64,000 nucleotides of DNA, from contig NW_024468909.1 of assembly GCF_011745365.1 (NCBI RefSeq), positions 7,192,001-7,256,000 of the forward strand, written 5' to 3'. Source of the stretch: Cryphonectria parasitica EP155. Taxonomy: Eukaryota; Ascomycota; Sordariomycetes; Diaporthales; Cryphonectriaceae. Under the pieces are notes generated by a model that had not been told where the DNA came from, searched no databases, and was given only the letters and a program-made list of their open reading frames with translations. The number at the start of each line of letters is the position of its first letter. The stretch's first letter is position 1. This document shows, one piece after another, positions 23,886-35,773 of this stretch. Made by a program: the position numbers and the translations under genes.

Positions 23886-24890
23886 GCAATATCGGAGCAG
23901 TATCAAGATTGTCCTTATTGAGAGTATAATACTTGATAACAGGGGCGTTATGCGAAATTCTTGTCTCTGTCTTCTGTAAAGTTTTAGATGAGGATAGTTC
24001 TAAGTAGAGAAGCCAGAGCATTTATACTGTCGGTGTTGTCATCTAGCTCGCCCCCCCCCCCCTCCCCCCGCCCCGTCGAGTAAGGAAAAGAAGAAAAAAG
24101 AAAGAAAGAAAGAAAGAAGAAGAAAAAAACAACTTTGTCGCCACTTGGCCGGTGGCCTTATACTAGGCTTCGGTCCAGCGTTATCTGGCCTCACTCATCT
24201 TTGAGGACGTCTGGTCTCCAATTGGCTATTGAGCCCAGAACCTTATACACGGGGCGGCCACGGACCCAAGAGGCAAGTTTCGGTTTTTACTAGATTTTAG
24301 GCAAGTGAATCTGGGGTCCCTCCCTCTTTGCACAGTGGCGAAGCAAACTATGCAGCCCATAGTGCAATATATTGATGAAGAGGCAGGCCACGATGAGTCA
24401 CAGGTTTTTGACAAGAGGGAAGAGTAGGTCTAGGCAATCTGGTAACTTACTTCATTGCACTCTGGTTGAGACCTTGCTTTCATGATTGTAACATGCCTGG
24501 GGCGTGCTGCTAAACTTATGACAGTACATCTCACTTCGTCGAATCGAGAGGACTTTTGGAAAAGGTGGTCAGACATGTGGAGTCGCTCGATTTTATGAAA
24601 CAGCCCCAGGCCGTAATCGATGCCGTTCATCCTTTTGATGTCGAGTTGGGGGCTGCATGCGACCATCGGGCCAAACCATCAGAGCTATCCACACGATCTG
24701 ACAACTCACAAATGCGTAATGAGATGAATTGGTAGGATGCGCCCCATTCAATTTACCATTAAAACAGCAGAAAATGTACCGTACTAATCACTGTTGGGGG
24801 GGTTTGTATTTGGTCGGTGAGCACTCTTAGCACGGGTTGTCTGCAACACTGACGGCAGTTTGATCATTCCCGCGCTTCCAGTTTGGAGCG
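23886..24890. other. Intergenic, low-complexity DNA
   Basis: Contains C runs (24051-24062 and just after) followed by GAAA-type repeats at about 24080-24130. No coding frame is supported. The last part is the likely promoter of the downstream membrane-protein gene. Confidence 0.5.
24080..24130. repeat. Purine-rich GAAA microsatellite
   Basis: Imperfect AAAG/GAAA tetranucleotide repeats, directly downstream of a C homopolymer region. Confidence 0.85.
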
Positions 24891-25987
24891 ATGGCAGCAA
24901 CAGTATCTGTCACTATCGCCAGTGGCACAACCACATCTTACCTTCCACTATCGACAACCTGGACCTCAGCAGGCACGGACTGTGCCTCTGCTATCTATCG
25001 ACCCATTGACCAAAGTTTCTTCGCCTGTAAGTGACAATTCTGGACCTATGTAGGGCTCATTCACAACACGTTTTGTCCTTCCACCTGGAGCATTGACTGA
25101 ACCTTTCCACGTAATGATCAGGGGACCCCGCGTATGTAGACAATATCAACAAGGACTTCTCAACCTGTTGGCCGCCACAGGCAACGTCATGGTGGTTTCA
25201 AACCAAGAACTCGGTGTCGACAACGATCCTAGGTCCACGTTTCGTCTGTCCGGGCGCGTATTACGGAGTCCTGACTTCTACTTTCAATGCCGAAACCACA
25301 CAGACATTCTGCTGTCCTTCAGGCTACCGCTTCTACCACGAGATTGATGACCTACGCACAGCAGTTCTGCCAACACAATGCACATCGACTGTCACAGCTG
25401 GCGAGACTCTAAAGTGGGAAGGCCTTTCCGCAATTTCGAGCTTGTCAAGTTGGACCTGGGGACCTTCTTCATCCACCGTACAGAGTGGTACGGTCACGAT
25501 CTATGGTGTTCCGATCAACGGTTTAAACGTTGCCACGTCCAGCGACACCAGCACTGTTTCTCAGGCTCCTGCAAAAGCTGATACCATCTCAATTACTGCG
25601 CTTGCCTCTTCAACCTCAAAAACAGCTGCTGCTTCAACCTCGAGTTCTAGAATCGAGCCCTCTGGTTCCAACAGCTCGTTTGCAGGTGTCACGGTCGGGA
25701 TTATTATTGGCGCGGTGATGGGCGTGTTGTTATTGGGGGTTGCAGGATTTTTCCTGTTCAGTTGGATCAAGAGGAACCCTGTGCATAAAGAACGGAATCC
25801 ACGGGAAATTCATCAGGCAGCGACGCAGAGATTGGCATTGGAAGAAGCTGTTAATCGGGCCAATTCTGTAGCCTACCGGATGCCTGGACCTCCAGCTGAA
25901 ATTGGGACGAGTCTACACTTTGAAGCTGCTGAGCTGTCTGTGGATGTGAATGATGGCCCTGGGCGAGGGCTTCGGCGCAAAATTTAG
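24891..25987 (+). CDS. Single-pass membrane protein with Cys-rich ectodomain
   Basis: Two exons, 24891-25026 and 25122-25987, joined across a 95-bp phase-1 intron (GTAAGT...ATCAG), giving 333 residues. The N-terminal half has several Cys and aromatic motifs (FVCPGAYYGVLTS, TFCCPSGYRFY) in a compact, probably disulfide-linked domain. A Ser/Thr-rich stalk (about 170-230) leads to one transmembrane helix at about 235-260 (GIIIGAVMGVLLLGVAGFF) followed by basic residues (WIKR) and a 70-residue cytosolic tail. The layout resembles fungal surface sensors of the WSC/Mid2 type, but no WSC domain is recognised and no N-terminal signal peptide is visible, so insertion would rely on the internal helix. 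Many fungal genomes encode such proteins without known function. Confidence 0.75.
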
Positions 25988-27976
25988 CAAGTCGTAAAGG
26001 CTTATGAAATGCCCTGAGCCATGGGAACCACGTCAATGCTTTGAGGGCGGCGGCGGCGGCTGGAGTCAAAACTACAGTACCATTTCTTGATGACTACGGC
26101 GCTGATGTATATCGGTCGGAGAACTTAATGAGATAATTAGAGAATGGCAAGTAATTAGGAGATAGGTGTTGTTATTCGGGTTAAGATTCTGATTGGAAGA
26201 GGGTGAGTGGACTGCGAAGTTAGTCGTCCAAGGTTGCGTTGGTGAGATAATAAAATTAGATCCGAAGATGCATGCTAAGCAAAAGTGGTTGATTACATGT
26301 TCACTGCTGACGACCCAAAGCTACATAGAAGCAGATATCCCTAAATTACCAGGAAGAGATTGGCATTGGGTACAGGTCTATGTTATGATCAACCACTCCC
26401 GCTAAGCACAGTCCATAGGGTTCAAGAAGGCGTCCTCGCACGCCTCACAATACGAGGTAGCCTGAATTGGGTGGGAAGGGGCCCGGGGAGACGTGATACA
26501 CATGATCATTGTATTATAGATGGGACTCCACTGACGTCGCGCTATACAGATTTGGGCATATTCCTCGAAATCTGGGCTCGGCTAGAAGAAAAAGAAAAAA
26601 GGAAAAAAGGAGCAGTCACGGAAGATTGGCAAAGAATAACTCACAACAAGCCATTGCTTCGTGACTTGACAAACTCCTACATCATCACACTCTAAGTGGG
26701 CGGTTTGCTTTGTGTCTACTACTTTCAAGTAACAATCTGTAACGTGTGGTGTAATAACTGAATCGACTTGGGTAAACCAGCAGCAACCAAGACTTGAGCC
26801 GCTCTCAGAACCTCTTTCTGGTCACTGAATGGGCGGACATGACCTGTTATAGACAGGCTTTACCCCTGAATAGAGACCAGCAACTTGTTTTTGCAGAGCC
26901 GTATTGTTACTAGTTAGCGGCCCGGGAGGATGGGGATCGCTCCCACGGACGTGGACCGGGTTGCGATCAACTTCTCCACGTAGCCATCCTTCGTGGAGGG
27001 CCTGTCTCCTTGGATAGGTACAACAAAAGATAGCAGGTATATTCTTGCCTCTATTGATGCGGTTAAAGTCGTCCAAGAAAGGACATGAAGAGGTATGTTC
27101 AGCTGGGCAGCGCCAGGTAAAAACCTCACAGCCACATCTGGCAGACGTCACTAATTACCAACGGAAAGCCTTGACTGAGTTCCTAGAAATTACAGCGACT
27201 TATGAAGTAATTTTGTGGAGGTAATTAATTTTGTGATCAGTCAAAAGATGTTCATTTCTCTTGTTGTTCGCTCACGCGTCTGAGGGGCTTTTCCGTCGTC
27301 CGCGGGCGGATCAGAAGCCCAGGTAGAGAGGCCCAAGCCCGGAATAAGTAATTGCTGGCATCGTCCCTGTAGGCTTCACGGGGTGTTGTAGGACTTGCTT
27401 TCCTAAGTATATTTACATTTTGGGAACTTGTGACTTTGCGACAAGACTCTGAATTTTCTCCTGCCTGCTTCATGTCACAAGAGAGGCATCGTTTCCTGCC
27501 AACGCCTCTTGTGGTGATCGACAATCTAGCATACTACTTGGGCGGTGCAGATTTTTAAAGCTATGCGTACTTGGGTACAAGAATGAATGTTGGTGTGGCA
27601 TAAATACTTATGCAGGTACACGCAAATAGATGCTGTTGGGCATAAATACTTGAGTACATGCAGTGTGTTAGGTCGTTGCCTAGATAGTGTAGCAGCGACA
27701 CAAGGGAGACCCCACAGTCCGACGCTGTGTTATAAGTAGGGCGAGAGCCCCCAGATATCGTTAACCCACCACAAGCCACCCACCTGCAACATTTTGCAGC
27801 ATCACAACAAATGCCAGAACAATCGTACAAAAATATCACTTTCAACGATCTACACTTTTTCATCACAGGGGGAGATGTGTGAAAATGTCTAGTCGGTATC
27901 AAGTTTGATTTCTCAACATTAGAATTTACTATGGCCTGAGGCAATCGCGCATTTCACCCTTCTCGCGATTCTCCCA
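25988..27976. other. Intergenic, no supported protein gene
   Basis: No frame with recognisable motifs. A tRNA-like sequence lies at about 26926-26994 (listed separately). A 12-bp direct repeat (GCATAAATACTT) occurs at about 27598 and 27640, 42 bp apart. Confidence 0.45.
26926..26994 (-). other. tRNA-like sequence, possible tRNA-derived SINE head
   Basis: On the minus strand an A-box-like TGGCTACGTGG (26986-26976) and a B-box-like GGAGCGATCCC (26943-26933) are separated by exactly 32 bases, the spacing of a standard tRNA gene. Around the B-box a 5-bp T-arm (GTGGG/CCCAT, one G-T pair) closes a 7-base loop AGCGATC. The acceptor and anticodon arms do not pair well, and the loop lacks TTC, so it is not a functional tRNA. 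A tRNA pseudogene or the pol III promoter head of a SINE fits; chance similarity is not excluded. Confidence 0.3.
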
Positions 27977-29970
27977 CTATCGAGACGGGGCTCGCCTCTC
28001 CTCTGAAGAGGATACTGAGCTCACAGTTGCACCCGTCGAATGTCGATTCAGCGAGTCGAAGCTGAGTGGTCGCCCGCCGGATGAAGCTATGCTGCCGGTA
28101 ATGGTCGCCCTGCGGTCGCCCTGTCTATCTGCCACCGGCGACTGTGGCTCTTCAACTATGAGCAAGGAGTCAATGCTCGGCGATCGATCCGATCCTCGAG
28201 CGGCTTCTTGTTGTCGTTGCTGCTGCTGCTCTTGTTGTGGAGGTGTTGCGGTACCATGACCCGCCTCCAGGTCTCTTTGATGCTCTGTCCTTTCAGCCGG
28301 ACTTCTCACGGGCATCTCATGTTCCTCGTCGACCAGAGTGACCCCGTCATCGAAATCCAGACCCTCCAGCGTCCGACATGCATCGAATACACTGTCCTGC
28401 CAGTACTTGAATTGCCCACGAAGACCCAAATTCCCTCGGCTACCGTTCCCACTCTGCTGTGGAGTCCGCTCGCTGCTGTTTGGGCCGAGATACTGATTGT
28501 AGCCACTCCTCCGCCTGAGGGCGGCCGCCCGGCGCTGAGCCTCGCCAGACACCTGCTCGCGATTGTGCATGAAGAGCGAGCGGAAGGAGACGAGACACGC
28601 AACTATGACGGCTGATATGACAAGAACCAGAGCGAGTCAATTTTTGATGGCCAGAGAGCGAAGTGGTGCCCGTCTCCCAACGGGATGGTGATGGGAGACA
28701 CTTGGGGGACTCACATATGCACAGCTCGATATGGAACCAGAACCAGATCCACGGGATATTGATCGTCTTTCCTGCTTCCGATTCCTCAAACACGCTGGTT
28801 AGGATTGCGCCGCGAAGAATCGTCGCCACTATGGTCAGGCCGACGAGCGAGAAGATGGCGCCGAGAGCCACCTTCTTGCGCGTGGAAATTTGTACGCCCC
28901 AAAGGATCCAGATGGGAAAGGCGATGACTGGGTTCCGTAGGTATTGGTCAGTCTGTACTCTCAAGCTGCTCCCTCTCCTTTGCCTCTCCTCTTTTTCTTG
29001 CATCTCATTTTACTCGACGCCCCCCCCCCCCTCTTCCCTCTCTCCTCTCTCTTCCGGATGCAACCTGGTCAGAACGGACGGCAGTGCACTCACTTATTGC
29101 GTCTGTGATGATGTCCAGCGCCACCGTCACCTTGAAGTAAGTGAAGTAGACGTTCTGGTCCGCGTCCGACTCGCAATTTTCAAGCGTATAGACGATGCCA
29201 TTGAAGAGACAACGGAATGTCTGAATGCCCATGCAGAGGCTTACAACGCCGCATGCCATCACGATACCGAAGGCAATCCACCATAATGTGAAGAACAATT
29301 TGGAGCCCCGGCTGCCCAGCCGACGGAAAAAGAACATGAAATTGGCCTTGATGACATAAAGGGCTGCAAGGAAGAAGATGATGGCGGAACCGAGAGCCTC
29401 TGGACGTTCAGGTCGAGTACTAAGTCAGTCTATTTGCTTCCATATCAAAGTTGGCTACGCGATGACCAGGGATGCTCCCCTGAGAAGGACCGTAGCTACT
29501 CGTCTGGGAGCACAGGGCTCAAACCGCGGAGTTTGGGGACCGCGCTGGAGGGCAACAAGGTGGATGACTACACGTACTCAACATGGCGCTCGCCGCGTCT
29601 AGAAAACCAGTCAGGTCAGTGCCATAGGATTTTGTTCCGTTGAGCACGCCCATGAACCAATAAATGGTGGCCGAGAAACGTTGACCAAGAGCTTCATCGG
29701 CGATGAGCAGGCACAGGGTGGCGAGCATGAGAAAGTCCTCGGCGATGAGTTTACGAAAGACGGTGATCCGGATGTAAAGGCGCGAGGCGAGGGCAATGAC
29801 CGAGAGGGAGAAAAAGAGCCAGTTGATGCCCTGCGTTGGAATATTTTGTTCGAAATCAGCATCAGCAGCACCGACGGGGCGTGTGTCATGAGGGTGAATG
29901 AATGAGCGAGGGTGCTTACATCGAAGGCGCTCTGCGTCAGTTGCGTGGCCGTCGCCGTGCTGCCAGCCAT
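27977..29970 (-). CDS. Seven-TM rhodopsin-like fungal receptor/integral membrane protein
   Basis: Five exons on the minus strand: 29970-29920, 29830-29578, 29399-29094, 28927-28715, 28611-27977, giving 485 residues. Introns are 89, 178, 166 and 103 bp; intron 3 holds a C/G homopolymer of 12. Splicing restores helices that are interrupted in the genome: GINWLFFSLSVIALASRLYIR, KALGSAIIFFLAALYVIKANFM, IIIAFPIWILWGV and ELCISVIVACLVSFRSLF. The order and the motifs FFFRRLG and WFHIELCI match the fungal rhodopsin-domain/PTH11-like integral membrane family. The C-terminal tail of about 190 residues is cytosolic, polar and Ser-rich, with a Gln-rich run (QQEQQQQRQQ). Family members include candidate receptors, but ligands and coupling are unknown. 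The second intron was chosen because it alone keeps the third helix in frame. Confidence 0.8.
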
Positions 29971-31366
29971 CTTTGTGGAGGCACCTCAGACCGCTCCGCT
30001 GAATACCAGTCTGCGCCCTTCTTGTCCCTGATGATTCTCGTCGGGTTATTCCATCACGAATCGGCATCGTTTGATGGCAAAACCACACGGCGGTCCTGAA
30101 CGCTGCGATGACGTTAACGAAGCCAACAAGCCCTCCCTCCTCTTTCGGCTGAACGCGAGAGGAAACAGAAAGTAGCCAGTCGGGACCCGTAAGCACGACA
30201 CCGCCAGGGTGGTGGTACCCGTTCCTCACACGTGCAGCCCTACGGACGCCCAGCCCCAATAGTAAGACGCAAGTGAGTCCCCAAGACTTGCAGTGCTGCG
30301 GCGCTGGGCGTTCTGTGCCAGCCTCTGAACTTTGAATCCTGACTAAGGCCTACAAATTCTTAGTAAAACTGCGTGTCCCATACCTTGATCGCAACTGCGG
30401 ATATTAGGACTGTCGCGCGAGTGCGACACATCGTGTGATTGGGTCGCAAAGAGACCCATACCTCGGCCAAGTCCCAATAGAGCACCCAACCTCCGCTGCA
30501 CCAGGAGCTCAGCCCTTCCATTGACTCCCCGGAAGATTTCTGTAGTATCGCCTACCGCCATGGTAGCATTGCCAAGGTACAGCAGGGGGATAGAGTTCAA
30601 AGCTTCACCGCGCTGTGATCCGTGTGAACGTAACTCCTGACAGGCAAAATACATGGGGTGATAGCTACGTACTATGTATGATACCTCGCATCCGCGCTAC
30701 TCATGCAATGCAGAGTTGGATCGCTGTGGATCAGCAAAAGATCCCAGGTCCGCTCCGCTGAAAGAAAAAGTCTTGTGTCCCTTTCGCGACCAGAGCGTGT
30801 GTTGAAGGCGGTTTTAGGCGGTGGATGCCGGAGGTTTCCTTGATATAGTCCACTTATTTTGAACGGGAAAGGAGAAGAAGAAAGAGACAGATTGCCTGGA
30901 GCAGTATAACACATTCACTGGGCACTATTGAGTAAGATGGGTTAAACCTTCCCATCACTGCGATCGAACTGAATTGATCACCGATGGGATGAATAAACTC
31001 TCGAGCACAACCGCCGATCAGCTATCAGGTCTTCTCACACCCCACATGGACCTTTCGCCCGGGGCGGTGGGCCCACTCTGGAAGGCCGAGGAACAAGCAA
31101 CAAAACGGCCCAGCCCTCATCACTTTTCAGCATTCATTCCGACTCCGCTCATGATTTTGTACGACTATGCATATGCTGATCTCAAACTCTTTTAAGTGCA
31201 CAGAGGAAGCTCGTTTCTGATTGACCGAGTTTAGTATAGCAGAGGGAAAGATGAAGTCTCGCCCCCCTTTCAAGCACGTTCTGCAATAGATAAGCCCCAT
31301 ATGCCGCAGCTGTGGGAGATTGCGTCTCACGTGTGCACAACTGTTTGTTCCACAAGAGATCATGGC
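29971..31366. other. Intergenic, no supported gene
   Basis: Frames up to about 100 codons only, with no recognisable domain. It contains the promoter of the minus-strand receptor gene and the 3' flank of SEN2. Confidence 0.5.
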
Positions 31367-33117
31367 TTAGCGATCTCGGTTCGGCGACCATCGCTTGATC
31401 ATCTGCTCCCGTATCTGATACTGTTTGAGCAAGGCTGCCATGCTCATTCGAGGTTCACCGTCCACATTGAATGCAGTAGGTGGCGGGACATCGACGTAAA
31501 CGAGCACCAAGCTCTTGAAGACCTTGGACAAGACTCTATTCACACCCATGAGCCAGTGCCAGGACTTTTGTGACGCTTGACGACCACTGGCCTTCCAGTG
31601 GGGGTGAGCATAGGATGGAAGCACCAGAAGACCATATTCGGCGTGATCAAAAACAGGCCCTCGGTTATAGAGAAGCCCTATCGCGTTCATACGTCAGCAA
31701 ATCTTGACCACGTATGTTTCGTAGTGAAGACCAAACCTAGTGCGACGTACAAACCAGGCGAGACGGGAAGGGGATCGAGGTACTCACAATCAACACCGAA
31801 CTTGATGCCAGGCCTTGGAACCCACCCAAGGGATCGGAAATGGTGGTATACGGCATAATGGATGAGGAAAGGGTCATCAGGTTGCAGAGGCTGTGACACC
31901 CGAGGGGGAAAGTACGAGTTCTGGCGCAGCAGAGCAAGAAGATCCTTGGTGGAGAGTACGCCTTGTGTAGCGGCGTCTGTCACCTTCAGGGCACCCAGAG
32001 CAAAACACAGAAAGAAGGCCTCCTCTGGTGCAAGTTGCAGGTGTTCCTTGTTCCCCACAACTACTTCAGCCGGCACATCAGACTGGACAGCAGTGGTGCT
32101 TTGAGCCCCACCCGTCCTGTTATTTTTGGTTGACGTCTCATCAGGGCGTGGCACACCATCTGGCTTGGTGGTACGCTCATTCTCCGGCACGAAAGATGGC
32201 AAGGAACGAGATGGACTCGGTGGGTCGGTGAGTTGGAAGATAGTCGACTCGACCTTTGGCGAAAAGCGAACACTCTTGGCACGCTTGAGCGTTGCGGACC
32301 CGGAGGAGACAGTCGTGTTGGTCTCAGCATCGTCATTGCCAAATGAGCCTGACCCATCCATCGAACCATCCGTGCCGTCCATGCTATCTTCAGAGACCCT
32401 GGCGTGATTGCGCGAGGCTGCCACGAGATCAAACTGGGAATTGGGAAGGGCAAGGAGCTCTGCGGGTCCGACTGGCGGCCGGGTTAATTTTGCTGGGCTC
32501 TCTACGACTGCTTCTACGGCAGCTTCAGCCAGGGTGCTGGCCTCCTCCCTACGTCTCTGCTCGAGTGCCTCTTGTTCAATGCGGGCACGCTCCCATTTTG
32601 CACGAACGCGATCCTCTCGCCTCTTTTCCGTGGCCATCTCACTGACCCTGTCGCGGGTGGCACCCCGCCGTGAGCTTTCCCTCTTGAGCCAGTTGGGCTC
32701 GCTTCGGCTTAAGCTGCCCTTGCCGTAGAAACCCTGTTGCCAAAGGTCCGCCATGGCCTTTGGGTCCGTAACGACAATGGACCGGGTGCCATTGTCCCAA
32801 AAGGCAGTGTGGATAACAGATGGTTCGGGTGTGGGCGGGAAAAAAATCTGGCCCAGCCAGGCGACGGCAAGTTGCACCAGAGACACAGGGTTGTCGGTGC
32901 TAGCGAAAGTTGGGAGGGGAAAGACACGAAGAGGAGCAGGTTGCTTGTAAAGCTCATGAAGTGGAGGCTGTCTTGGCCGTCGTGGAGTGGCCAAAGCGTT
33001 TGCAGATGGCATTGTTGAAGCAGGAGGAGCGGTGGGTGATGTTGACGGCAACGAGACCGCTGCAGCCACCAAATGGGCCTGGCGATCGGGAGAGGGGAGG
33101 GTTGGGAGCTCGGCCAT
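31367..33117 (-). CDS. SEN2: tRNA-splicing endonuclease catalytic subunit Sen2
   Basis: Two exons (33117-31788 and 31677-31367) with a 110-bp phase-1 intron, giving 546 residues. Splicing creates the core [20 protein letters not shown], diagnostic of Sen2. The catalytic triad is visible: Tyr Y447, His H455 eight residues later (same spacing as in yeast Sen2) and Lys K498 in FKSLVLVYV. Sen2 cuts the 5' splice site of intron-containing tRNA precursors as part of the Sen2-Sen34-Sen15-Sen54 complex. The first 290 residues hold a Pro-rich start, a charged coiled-coil-like stretch (about 160-205, RREDRVRAKWERARIEQEA) and a Ser-rich linker with KRAKSVRFSPK, longer than in yeast (377 residues). It is divergent from the ceramide glucosyltransferase gene, 942 bp apart. 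Confidence 0.93.
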
Positions 33118-34059
33118 TGCTATGTCAGGTCATGTCGGCCTGTAGGGAGGTGATGAAGTCAGCAGATGGCGCGTGGAAAACTCTGCCCAGAATGCGAAAA
33201 AGGTTTGAGATGTGTCATGATTGGTCGCTCAGATACCGTTATAGTCTTATTTTGGGCATTCATCGAGAGACAAGACTCTCTAAGCACCGAAAAAAAGTAG
33301 TTGTCATCACCGCGAGATAATAGGTAGAATGTGAAGAAGGACGCGAAAGGGGGAAAAGAAGAGGGAGGAGAAAGGTTGCAAGCTAGGACTTTTCTGCCGA
33401 ACTCACCGTTTGGAGGGACATTGTGAGCAATCCAACGAAGGTCCAGCCATGCAATACGAGAAAGATCATGTGATGTACTGCTCAAACAGGATCCATTAGG
33501 TTCTCATCGGAATCAGGTAGCTCATATCACCTGAGCCTGGGAGAGGGAGGCTTGATGAGTGGTGGAATGATGGTGTGGTGTAAGAAGTTTCGTTTCTCCA
33601 GCAGGATGGCATAGAAGTTTTGCGCTGGGGGCGGGTCCAGTGTAGGTGGATTGCTGTAGAGCCTGGCACCCTAAACACCTGCCCCTCCATCGCCCGGCAG
33701 GCAAGGTCACCTTCTGCTCTGCCGGTGATGCCGCCGGATCAGCGGCAAGACAAGAAAAAAAATTACACCCAAAAAACCAAAGGAGCTCCACGTAGAGGGC
33801 CCATGCCACTTGGACACATCGTCATCCGACTTCTGGTCGACTGCTTGTGCTCGTCGGGAGGCAGGCAAGGAACATCTTCCGTCATGGGCCACTCGTGATC
33901 TTCTCGTCGTCCTTCCTTCGTCACCCTACCCTGATCTTCACCGTCGTCTTGATCTGTCAACGAAATTGTCATTACAATCGACCAACCGACCAACTACATA
34001 ACTTGCCCAACCTCATCCCCTCTAGACTGCTCGGTGCTCGATGGCATATCTACAATAAC
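33118..34059. promoter_or_regulatory. Divergent intergenic region between SEN2 and ceramide glucosyltransferase
   Basis: No coding frame is supported. The two genes are transcribed away from each other, so this 942-bp stretch must contain both promoters and 5' leaders. No TATA box or specific operator is evident by eye. Confidence 0.5.
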
Positions 34060-35773
34060 ATGCTCAGTATGGACAGTGTAGCGGTGTATGCCGCGGTACC
34101 TGCCTTGCTCTGGAGCTCGTCTATGTACCTGATCCAGAGCATCGGCATCCTCATGGTGTAGGTTGTGGCTGTCTTTTCCATTCCGGAGATTTCAAGCTCC
34201 ATCTGACTCTGATTGTGCAACTAGGTTCCTATATTACTCCTACCCCCCACGCAAACCTACATCCTCTCATCTGCCCGAGGATCAGGTCCCGCACATAACC
34301 ATCATCCGTCCCGTCAAAGGTCTCGAGCCTGAACTTTACGAATGCCTCGCCTCTACCTTCCGCCAGGACTATCCGAAGTCGAAGTTGTCTATAAGAATCT
34401 GCGTTTCTTCTGAGGATGACCCAGCATACCCAATTCTCGACAAGATCGTTCAGGACTTTGCCGACTTCGATGTGCGTATCTTGGTAGAGGAGTACGATCC
34501 TCTGATCTCAAGTCTGGAGGGCAAGACGGGCGATGAGTTGGGTCCCAACCCCAAGATCCGCAACATCAGCCGTGCTTACCGTGAGGCTAAGGGAGAGCTC
34601 ATATGGATCATTGACTGCAATGTCTGGATATCGAGGGGTGTTGCGGGTCGTATGGTGGACAGGCTCATGGGCTTTCTCCCAGGCGGCAAGAAGACGACGC
34701 CCTTCCGGTTCGTCCACCACATGCCCTTGGTGGTCGACATGGCTGTGGCCGACTGCGAGACCACCGGCAGTGTTGGCACAACAGAGCCCTTCTTGGCACG
34801 CACCTCGCGTATCGGGGGTGGACGACTCGATGAGATGTTTATGGCCACCAGTCACGCCAAGTTTTACGGCGCCATCAACACTGTAGGCGCTGCACCCTGC
34901 ATCATCGGCAAGAGCAACATGTTCCGCAAGTCTCATCTAGACGCCTGCACCGATCCAAGCCTGAACAAAAACCTGAAAGCCTCCGACGCGAACCGGCGCC
35001 GCGGTGTCGACTTCTTCTCTCACAACATCTGCGAGGACCATCTCATCGGGGACCTGCTCTGGAAGGCTGATATCCCCGGCTACAAGAAACACGGTCTGGT
35101 CTGGGGGGATATCGCCATACAACCCATGAGCGGCATGTCTGTCGCGGCCTACTGTGCCCGCAGGGTCAGGTGGCTGCGTGCCCGCAAGTGGACAGTACTG
35201 ATTGCCACCCTCGTCGAGCCAGGTGTGGAGTCCCTGCTGTGTAATCTTTACTTTGCATATGCCATCACCACCCTACCCTGGTTCCACAAGACCTTTGGTA
35301 TTCCTCACTCCTGGACTGCCATGGTTGTGTTGTGGATGGTGGGTGTCACCATCTGGATGGTCTGCGACAGAGCGGTATACCGCCGCCTGCATAAGTGTCT
35401 GACTGTTGAAGTGGACGACGTAACTCCGGCCTTTGCCAGGGGCCCTCAGAGGCCCGGCGGATTGCAGAGGAAACCTTTGTGGGCATGGGTGCCGGCCTGG
35501 ATCGGCAGAGAGTTCCTGGCTCTGCCCATCTGGACCTGGGCGGTGCTGCTTGGTACCACCGTCACCTGGCGCGGGAGGACATTCAGGGTCCATAGGGATA
35601 TGAGTGTTGTCGCAATTGAGGAGACGGGACCTGAGCGGAATGGAAACACCATAGGTCCTAGCAGGGTGATACACAATGGTAATGTTGAGTATGAGCACCC
35701 CGAGGTTCAGGACGTGCCCAAGTGGCAAGGCCGTCCAACTGCTCGCCACAGACCATCTCATTCCAAATCATAG
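34060..35773 (+). CDS. Ceramide glucosyltransferase (GT21)
   Basis: Two exons, 34060-34157 and 34225-35773, giving 548 residues. The intron (67 bp, phase 2) uses GTAGGT...ACTAG; an alternative GTGTAG donor two bases upstream breaks the frame. The first exon supplies the N-terminal membrane anchor (about 8-35, VYAAVPALLWSSSMYLIQSIGIL). The catalytic domain has the family's D1 (VSSEDDPA), D2 (IIDCNVW) and D3 (ICEDHLIGD) and the R-x-x-R-W acceptor motif (RRVRW), followed by two or three C-terminal TM segments. The enzyme transfers glucose from UDP-glucose to ceramide on Golgi/ER membranes, giving glucosylceramide, a fungal membrane and virulence-related lipid. The last 60 residues are a polar tail. 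A second ATG at 34069 would shorten the start by three residues. Confidence 0.94.

Noticed and set aside
29360..29480. Extra exon (VATVLLRGASLVIA) in the 7-TM receptor gene
   Set aside because: No combination of consensus splice sites keeps frame on both sides, whereas GTACGT to CCAG joins the flanking exons cleanly.
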